From: Candidatus Nomurabacteria bacterium
GTDB taxonomy: Bacteria; Patescibacteriota; Saccharimonadia; Saccharimonadales; Saccharimonadaceae
Assembly: GCA_031262565.1 (NCBI GenBank)
Contig: JAISHL010000056.1
Span: 1 to 9,165, forward strand
Direction: 5' to 3'
Length of the DNA stretch: 9,165 nucleotides
Made by a program: the position numbers and the translations under genes. Shown here piece after piece: positions 4,502 through 9,165 of the stretch. Within the stretch, counting starts at the first letter, position 1. Each line of letters opens with the position of its first letter. The notes below the pieces were generated by a model that did not search any database, was not told the DNA's origin, and was given only the letters and a program-made list of their open reading frames with translations.

Positions 4502-7231
4502 CTATTTTACTATATTTTCCAACTTTTTCAATACTTCCGCACGATCGCGATCCAGCCAATCCACGCGCGCCGCAATATCATTATGACCAACTTCAATCGC
4601 GCGTTTTAATGCTGGATTTTCTAATTTATCGGCAAAAAATTCATCATATTCCGACAGCTCTTCGCGTGTTGATAATTTTGTTCCAGCATATCGCGGAAAA
4701 ACATCATAGGATTTGTCGTCGCCGAAAGTTTTTTCAATCCACGCCCAATTCTCACGCAACCATCGCCAAGTCTTCGCACGCGCTCGTCGATTACTCAACA
4801 AATACACAAACCAGCGCGACATATCTTGTGGCTTGATAATGTTCAATTTATCTAAAAATCCCAGCGTTTCGTCAATATTATCTTGACTGCGCGTAGCCGT
4901 TAATGCCGAACAAATATCATCTTTCAAATCCGCATCCTGCGAAGTTTTGTAAATGTCCAACAAATATGCAAATTCATCAGCGTCACCATAAATCACCGCC
5001 GTCCGAAAAATCGTCGCGCGCAGATCGCCATCAATCGCCGATAAATCATGCTTGTTTGTCCCGTAAATTTGTAGCGCCTCGTCAATCGCCTCACGATTTT
5101 CCGCATAAATCATCTGTGAAATTATCGTCGAGCGGAGTTTTTGATCGTTCGCCGATTCATCTTTTTTGATCTTCCAACCTAGGCGTAAATATTCTTTTTG
5201 CGCCAATTCGCCAGCCAATTTTTTTAAGCGTTTTTCATCATCAGAATCAGACTTAACAAATCGATCAATCATCGCCAGCGCCAGCGAAATAACTTCCCAA
5301 ACCGTCTCGTCATTTTCGTTTTTATACGCCATCAAAACATCCAAAATCACCGCCGTCGATTTCAAATTTGGCATGACTTCCAACAATAATTCATTCAAAA
5401 ACTTAGCGCGATCAACCGCAGGCATTTGCGGAATTTTATCGCAAATTTTCGCCGTCAAATCTTCGTCATAAACCGCAATAAAATGCGCGACATTACCAAC
5501 ATTTAATTGAAAATCATCAGGATTTTTCGCGGTAAACGTGACCGTTTTTTGATCTAGAATTTTTGGCGCGTTTTCATCGTTCGAGAATAACGGGATTGGG
5601 TAAATAAAATCCTCGATATGCGAATTTTTACCACTGAAAAATCGCTCTTGCCTCAAAGTAATTTCATCACCATTGCGCGACACGAAAACCGCTGGAAATC
5701 CCGATTGCGTCAGCCATGGCATCATCAGATTTTCCAGATTAAAACTATCGTCATTACCCGACTCGTTCGGGTAATCCATGGAGCCACGGAGCAAGTCCGA
5801 GGATGACATAAAATTATTATGTGCCACACTCATCTCCTCCAGCAAATCCTGCACGGTCGTATTGCTATATTTATACTTCTCAAAATAGCTTTGCAGACCA
5901 GCGCGAAACGCCTCTTCGCCAATATATGCGCGCAACATCGTCAACAGTCGCTCGCCTTTTGCGTAAACAATCGCGGGATCAAACAGTGTCGAGATTTCGT
6001 CAGGATGATTAACTTCTTGACGCACGGATTGCACGCCGTTCAACGCGTCGCGTCGCAAAGAAATCGTCGATTCACTCAGCTCGGCGTTCGCCCAAATATT
6101 CCAATCTGGGAACAATTTATCAATCGTGACATGCTCCATCAAGCTCGCAAAACTCTCATTCAGCCAGAGATCGTTCCACCACTTCATCGTCACCAAATTG
6201 CCGAACCACTGATGCGACAACTCGTGCGCAATGACCGTCGCCACGCCCTGCTTATATTCCAGTCCAGCATTTTTACCCACCAGTAAACAAGTTTCGCGAT
6301 ACGTCACCAAACCCCAGTTTTCCATCGCGCCCGCCGAAAAATCTGGAATTGCGACATGATCCGACTTCAGTAGCGGATATTTTACACCAAAATATTCATC
6401 ATAATAATCAATCGTGCGCGTCGCCACATCCAACGCGAAATCCAACGAATCCGCAGGTTGCGCGGGCGTAGCATACACATTTACCTCAACGCCACCTTTG
6501 GTTTTTGCGGTCTTTTTATGTAAATCGCCAATCACTAGCGCCAATAAATACGTCGACATTTTCGGTGTCGGCTGAAATTTTACAGATTGATAAGGTTCAT
6601 TTTGATAAGGTTCATTATGCGTCGCGTCATCGGTCTGTGGGGTTACGACATTTTGCTCCGCGATCGGCATATTCCCAAGAACTGTCACTTTCGGGTCAGT
6701 ATTCACAGTCACATTAAATACCGCTTTCGCCGCAGGTTCATCGACACACGGAAAAACCTCGCGCGCATGATGCGATTCAAATTGGGTCGCCAATAAAGTT
6801 TTATCTTCGCCGTCGATTTGATAACGACAAGGATAAAGCCCATGCATTTGCCCATCAATAATTTGACCGTCAAATTCCAGACGAACACCCGTTTCGGTTT
6901 CATAATAATCTTCGCGCCTCATAAATCGCTCCCAATAACCATTATCTGGTAAGCTTATCTCTTCAAAGTCCGAGATTTTATCTGTTGGTCGAAGTTCAAT
7001 TTCATCATTTTCTAGTTGAACTATCTCACACGAATATTCACCAGTTTTATCCAAAAATGTCACGTCTTTTATTTTTAATCCCTTGACATGTAATCGCACA
7101 AATTCTCGCTTTTTTTGCCCCCAAATCTCGACTGTTCCGACAAAAATTTTACTTTCAGGTCGCGCGCTTAACTCTAAAAAATATTCTTTCGGCGCGAACC
7201 ACTCACTTAATTGATTAACAGATTTTTTCAT
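4502..7231 (-). CDS. pepN: M1-family zinc aminopeptidase (aminopeptidase N type)
   Basis: The enzyme removes N-terminal residues from peptides and is probably cytoplasmic, since no signal peptide is visible. The 909-residue protein shows the N-terminal beta domain, the exopeptidase motif GAMEN (301-305), the zinc site HELSH (336-340) with E359 exactly 18 residues later (H-E-x-x-H-x18-E), and the transition-state Tyr at about 423 in VYAKGE. A long C-terminal helical, ERAP1-like domain ends in the helices WRWLRENW and beyond. Two local oddities exist: a tandem duplication NEPYQ-NEPYQ (206-215), and a stretch at about 475-495 that coincides with a 58-bp palindromic repeat, between LLEEMS and the PWLTQSGFP motif. 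The ATG at 7231 has a -10 only 6 nt upstream. Divergent from the CBS gene; the two-TM gene follows after 4 bp. Confidence 0.96.
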   Translation of the reverse strand: MKKSVNQLSEWFAPKEYFLELSARPESKIFVGTVEIWGQKKREFVRLHVKGLKIKDVTFLDKTGEYSCEIVQLENDEIELRPTDKISDFEEISLPDNGYWERFMRREDYYETETGVRLEFDGQIIDGQMHGLYPCRYQIDGEDKTLLATQFESHHAREVFPCVDEPAAKAVFNVTVNTDPKVTVLGNMPIAEQNVVTPQTDDATHNEPYQNEPYQSVKFQPTPKMSTYLLALVIGDLHKKTAKTKGGVEVNVYATPAQPADSLDFALDVATRTIDYYDEYFGVKYPLLKSDHVAIPDFSAGAMENWGLVTYRETCLLVGKNAGLEYKQGVATVIAHELSHQWFGNLVTMKWWNDLWLNESFASLMEHVTIDKLFPDWNIWANAELSESTISLRRDALNGVQSVRQEVNHPDEISTLFDPAIVYAKGERLLTMLRAYIGEEAFRAGLQSYFEKYKYSNTTVQDLLEEMSVAHNNFMSSSDLLRGSMDYPNESGNDDSFNLENLMMPWLTQSGFPAVFVSRNGDEITLRQERFFSGKNSHIEDFIYPIPLFSNDENAPKILDQKTVTFTAKNPDDFQLNVGNVAHFIAVYDEDLTAKICDKIPQMPAVDRAKFLNELLLEVMPNLKSTAVILDVLMAYKNENDETVWEVISLALAMIDRFVKSDSDDEKRLKKLAGELAQKEYLRLGWKIKKDESANDQKLRSTIISQMIYAENREAIDEALQIYGTNKHDLSAIDGDLRATIFRTAVIYGDADEFAYLLDIYKTSQDADLKDDICSALTATRSQDNIDETLGFLDKLNIIKPQDMSRWFVYLLSNRRARAKTWRWLRENWAWIEKTFGDDKSYDVFPRYAGTKLSTREELSEYDEFFADKLENPALKRAIEVGHNDIAARVDWLDRDRAEVLKKLENIVK
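4504..4531 (-). promoter_or_regulatory. Promoter of the two-TM protein gene, embedded in the 3' end of pepN
   Basis: On the minus strand, TTGAAA (4526-4531), a 16-bp spacer and TAAAAT (4504-4509) are followed by 6 nt and the ATG at 4497. The final T of the -10 is the first base of the pepN TAG stop. The geometry again predicts a leaderless transcript. The sequence is also coding, so its conservation cannot be judged from one genome. Confidence 0.55.
5750..5807 (-). repeat. 58-bp palindromic repeat inside pepN
   Basis: Read on the pepN coding strand it begins GTCATCCTCGGACTTG and ends GGTAATGAC, the same length as the nested copy in rnhB. It folds as two adjacent hairpins with 5-nt loops: CCTCGGA/TCCGTGG (one mismatch) and a perfect 9-bp pair ATTACCCGA/TCGGGTAAT (5753-5761 and 5767-5775). 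It is translated as SSSDLLRGS through to GND, in the same codon phase as the rnhB copy. Confidence 0.82.
6587..6616 (-). repeat. Perfect 15-bp tandem duplication in pepN
   Basis: The plus-strand unit TTGATAAGGTTCATT occurs twice head to tail (6587-6601 and 6602-6616). It duplicates five codons (NEPYQ) without shifting the frame. Two identical copies suggest a recent slippage event, in a linker-like part of the N-terminal domain. Confidence 0.9.
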
Positions 7232-7237
7232 GCCTCT

Positions 7238-7246
7238 ATTTTAGCA
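7238..7246 (-). promoter_or_regulatory. Extended -10 promoter of pepN, leaderless geometry
   Basis: The minus strand reads TGCTAAAAT (TAAAAT at 7238-7243), followed by 6 nt and the ATG at 7231. The intervening AGAGGC contains AGAGG but only one base from the ATG, too close to serve as a Shine-Dalgarno. No clear -35 is seen at 16-18 bp. Confidence 0.58.
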
Positions 7247-7261
7247 TATTTTTAATTGTCA

Positions 7262-7289
7262 TTGATTATATCTGCCGTTATGATACAAT
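7262..7289 (+). promoter_or_regulatory. Promoter of the CBS-domain membrane protein gene, leaderless geometry
   Basis: TGATACAAT is an extended -10 (TACAAT at 7284-7289), 7 nt before the ATG at 7297. TTGATT (7262-7267) is a possible weak -35 at 16 bp. The start site should be at or next to the ATG. It faces away from the pepN promoter within a 65-bp intergenic region. Confidence 0.58.
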
Positions 7290-7296
7290 AGCGTAT

Positions 7297-8178
7297 ATGG
7301 ATATCATCAGGGTAATAATAACGGGGGCGATACTGGCGGCATTATTGGCGTTTTGTTTTCGCACGGAACTGTCGCGATTTGAAATTAACAGATTAGCCGA
7401 ACATAATAGCAAATACAAAACTTTGGCGCGCTTTATGGAAATCTACCCCGGAATTTTCATTTTAACGCGAATTTTAGCGCTGTTTTTTGCGATTTTTCTC
7501 ACAGTTTTTGCGGCGCTATCTTGGGGCTTGATCGGCGGATCGATTATCGCATTCTTCTCAATCTCCGCGGCATATTTGATCGGCAAAATGCTTCATGAAA
7601 TCGCCAGCGACCTCATCTCTAAAAATCTCGCTTTCTTCAATAAATATTTCAAATGGGCAAAAGCGCTAGACCGCATTCAAATTGTTGGCGACGGTCCAAA
7701 AATCAATAGCGAAGAAGAATTATCTCACCTCATCAGTAGTGTCGACTTTTTGGAAGAAAAAACCAAAACTCTGCTCGGCAATGTCGTAAGCTTCGAGAAA
7801 GCCACTACTGCCGACGTCATGACCTTGCGCAAAAATATCATCACAGTTTCATCAAAAGACGAACTCACGCCAAAGCTAATTGACGATTTATATAATTCCA
7901 CACACAAAGTCTTCCCTGTAACACAAGGCAAAGCTGAGGAAATTATCGGCATGTTATATCTTGACGACATTTTGCCAATCACCCAGAACGAAAAACCTAT
8001 CACCGAAGTCATGCGAAAAACTCCGCCAGCGATTGAATTTAATGATCCGCTTGAAACCGCCTTGCATTATATGAGTGATTATCATTTCAGCGTTCTCTTG
8101 GTTGCAAAAAATTCCGAAACCGTTGGCATCGTCACGCTATCTGATGTATTAAAAAAATTATTACCGCCACGCGCTTAG
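7297..8178 (+). CDS. Shortened CNNM/CorC (HlyC)-like membrane protein with paired CBS domains
   Basis: CNNM/CorB/CorC proteins combine a DUF21 membrane domain with cytosolic CBS domains that bind adenine nucleotides, and several are linked to Mg2+ transport. In this 293-residue protein the first membrane segment (about 5-20) is followed by ELSRFEINRLAE (24-35), reminiscent of the DUF21 S-x-x-E...RL signature. Two further segments lie at about 54-72 and 75-97. The linker EELSHLI...LEEKTKTLLGNVVSFEK (140-168) and ADVMTLRKNI (172-181) then match the family lead-in to CBS1, which runs to GMLYLDDIL (about 218-226). CBS2 covers about 236-290 and ends GIVTLSDVL. Ion transport is inference. The membrane part is shorter than usual and the C-terminal CorC_HlyC domain is missing, since the protein stops right after CBS2. 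It could be a divergent sensor rather than a transporter. Confidence 0.82.
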   Translation: MDIIRVIITGAILAALLAFCFRTELSRFEINRLAEHNSKYKTLARFMEIYPGIFILTRILALFFAIFLTVFAALSWGLIGGSIIAFFSISAAYLIGKMLHEIASDLISKNLAFFNKYFKWAKALDRIQIVGDGPKINSEEELSHLISSVDFLEEKTKTLLGNVVSFEKATTADVMTLRKNIITVSSKDELTPKLIDDLYNSTHKVFPVTQGKAEEIIGMLYLDDILPITQNEKPITEVMRKTPPAIEFNDPLETALHYMSDYHFSVLLVAKNSETVGIVTLSDVLKKLLPPRA

Positions 8179-8208
8179 TTTTTACGGTTAACGCACAACG
8201 ACTAAGAC

Positions 8209-8237
8209 ATGACAAAAACTTGAAAGTTTGATAAAAT
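8209..8237 (+). promoter_or_regulatory. Promoter of aspS, leaderless geometry
   Basis: ATGACA (8209-8214, one mismatch to TTGACA), a 17-bp spacer and TAAAAT (8232-8237) preceded by TGA, an extended -10. The hexamer ends 7 nt before the ATG at 8245, leaving no room for a ribosome binding site if transcription starts at the usual distance. It is the best complete promoter in the window. The rest of the 66-bp gap shows no terminator hairpin. Confidence 0.65.
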
Positions 8238-8244
8238 AGTCGTC

Positions 8245-9165
8245 ATGAATAATAGAATTTTAGTTTCAGAGATTTTAGAAAAAGTTGGACAGCGGGTGGT
8301 TTTGGCTGGCTGGGTAAACACGCGACGCGATCACGGCGGAATTATTTTTGTCGATTTGCGCGACCACACAGGCTTAGCGCAGTTGGTGATCAATCCCGAA
8401 AATGCCGAGATTTTTCAAGCGGCGGAAAGCTTGCGCGACGAATTTTGTATATCAATTTCTGGCGAAGTTCGACAACGAGACCAAGGTTTGGAAAATCCAA
8501 ATCTAGCAACTGGAAAATTAGAAATTGTCGTTAAAACACTGGAAATTTTGAATAAATCCGAAGTTTTACCTGTCGCTACACGCGACGAAGCCCAGCAAAG
8601 TAGCGAGGAGCAACGCCTAAAATATCGCTTTTTGGATCTCCGCCGCAATTCCATGCAACATATTTTGAAGCGCCGATCCGAGTTTAATAAATTTATCCGC
8701 GACTATATGCATGAACATGATTTTACGGAAGTCGCAACGCCAATTTTAGCAAACTCTTCACCAGAGGGCGCGCGCGATTTTCTGATTCCGAGTCGTGTTC
8801 ATCCTGGAAAATTCTATGCCCTACCTCAAGCTCCACAACAGTTCAAACAGCTCCTGATGGTCGGTGGCGTGCCAAAATATTATCAAATTGCCGCTTGTTT
8901 TCGCGATGAAGATCCTCGGGCCGACCGCTTATATGGCGAATTTTATCAGTTGGACTTGGAAATGTCATTTATTAACGACGGCGAAGAAGTTCGCAAAACC
9001 ATGGATCCGCTGATTAAAAAATTAGTGACGGAGTTTGGTGGCAAAAAACTACTCTCTGATAAAATTCCGCGCCTAACCTACACCGAAGCCATGGAAACCT
9101 ACGGCATCGACAAACCAGATTTACGTTACGACATGAAGTTGATTGATTTGACTGAAACTCTAAAG
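8245..9165 (+). CDS. aspS: Aspartyl-tRNA synthetase, N-terminal 307 residues (runs off the window)
   Basis: AspRS charges tRNA-Asp (and tRNA-Asn in non-discriminating forms) with aspartate. The frame stays open for 307 codons to the window end. It shows the N-terminal OB-fold anticodon-binding domain (GWVNTRRDHGG...FVDLRDHTG), then the class II core: FLDLRR, motif 1 around FTEVATPIL, the SSPEGARDFL loop, the LPQAPQQFKQLLM flipping-loop/substrate region, and motif 2 FRDED (219-223) with RADR and EFYQLDLE. Motif 2 reads LYGEFYQLD rather than the E. coli-like QPEFTQID, so it belongs to the GEFYQLD subtype that I recall from alphaproteobacteria. The beginning of the bacterial insertion region follows; GAD domain and motif 3 are off the window. 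The start is set by the family N-terminus and the adjacent promoter. Confidence 0.97.
   Translation, partial: MNNRILVSEILEKVGQRVVLAGWVNTRRDHGGIIFVDLRDHTGLAQLVINPENAEIFQAAESLRDEFCISISGEVRQRDQGLENPNLATGKLEIVVKTLEILNKSEVLPVATRDEAQQSSEEQRLKYRFLDLRRNSMQHILKRRSEFNKFIRDYMHEHDFTEVATPILANSSPEGARDFLIPSRVHPGKFYALPQAPQQFKQLLMVGGVPKYYQIAACFRDEDPRADRLYGEFYQLDLEMSFINDGEEVRKTMDPLIKKLVTEFGGKKLLSDKIPRLTYTEAMETYGIDKPDLRYDMKLIDLTETLK

Noticed and set aside
5819..6286. A 155-codon plus-strand ORF and several shorter ones antisense to pepN.
   Set aside because: They lie wholly opposite the zinc-site region of a clear M1 aminopeptidase, have low-complexity His/Arg/Gln-rich products, and have no promoter of the type used by the other genes.
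7232..7237. AGAGG as a Shine-Dalgarno for pepN.
   Set aside because: It ends one base before the ATG, too close for normal pairing, and lies directly after the -10 where transcription would only be starting.

Overview
The window is a short, densely packed, AT-rich bacterial chromosome segment. It carries mostly housekeeping genes and no phage, transposase, CRISPR or RNA gene that I can see. I suspect a member of the Candidate Phyla Radiation/Patescibacteria, possibly Saccharibacteria-like. The reasons are intergenic gaps of 4 to about 70 bp, reduced protein architectures (a CNNM/CorC-type protein without its C-terminal domain), near absence of Shine-Dalgarno sequences, and a small lineage-specific Cys-containing protein. 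This assignment is inference and is only moderately secure. No in-frame TGA interrupts any gene, so the UGA=Gly code of SR1/Gracilibacteria is not in use.

Layout, left to right: (1) 1-299, minus strand, the N-terminal part of a SpoU/TrmH-family RNA 2'-O-methyltransferase, divergent from (2) uvrB, 347-2314, plus, complete. (3) An uncharacterised small Cys-containing protein, 2311-2541, minus, whose stop codon overlaps the uvrB stop tail-to-tail. (4) 2613-3944, plus, one reading frame that joins RNase HII (RnhB) to a YraN/UPF0102 nuclease-like domain. (5) 3961-4497, minus, an uncharacterised two-TM membrane protein. (6) 4502-7231, minus, an M1 zinc aminopeptidase, 4 bp upstream of gene 5. (7) 7297-8178, plus, a shortened CNNM/CorC-like membrane protein with paired CBS domains, divergent from pepN. 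(8) 8245-9165, plus, the first 307 residues of aspartyl-tRNA synthetase, running off the window. The only stretch near 300 bp without one of the large genes, 2315-2612, holds gene 3 and two divergent promoters.

Two features stand out. First, small palindromic repeats bounded by GTCAT...ATGAC, resembling the Rickettsia palindromic elements (RPEs), lie in frame inside coding sequence. Two nested copies are in the RNase HII domain, one sits exactly at the RnhB/YraN junction, one lies between the two active-site motifs of YraN, and one is in pepN. The junction copy appears to have removed the boundary between two formerly separate genes. Second, nearly every gene has a -10 hexamer, usually with an extended TGn, ending only 6-7 nt before its ATG. 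Transcripts should therefore start at or beside the start codon (leaderless mRNAs).

Functionally the genes cover DNA repair (uvrB), RNA:DNA hybrid and ribonucleotide removal (rnhB), RNA modification, peptide recycling, tRNA charging and membrane functions. They look like a compact array of single-gene transcription units rather than one pathway.
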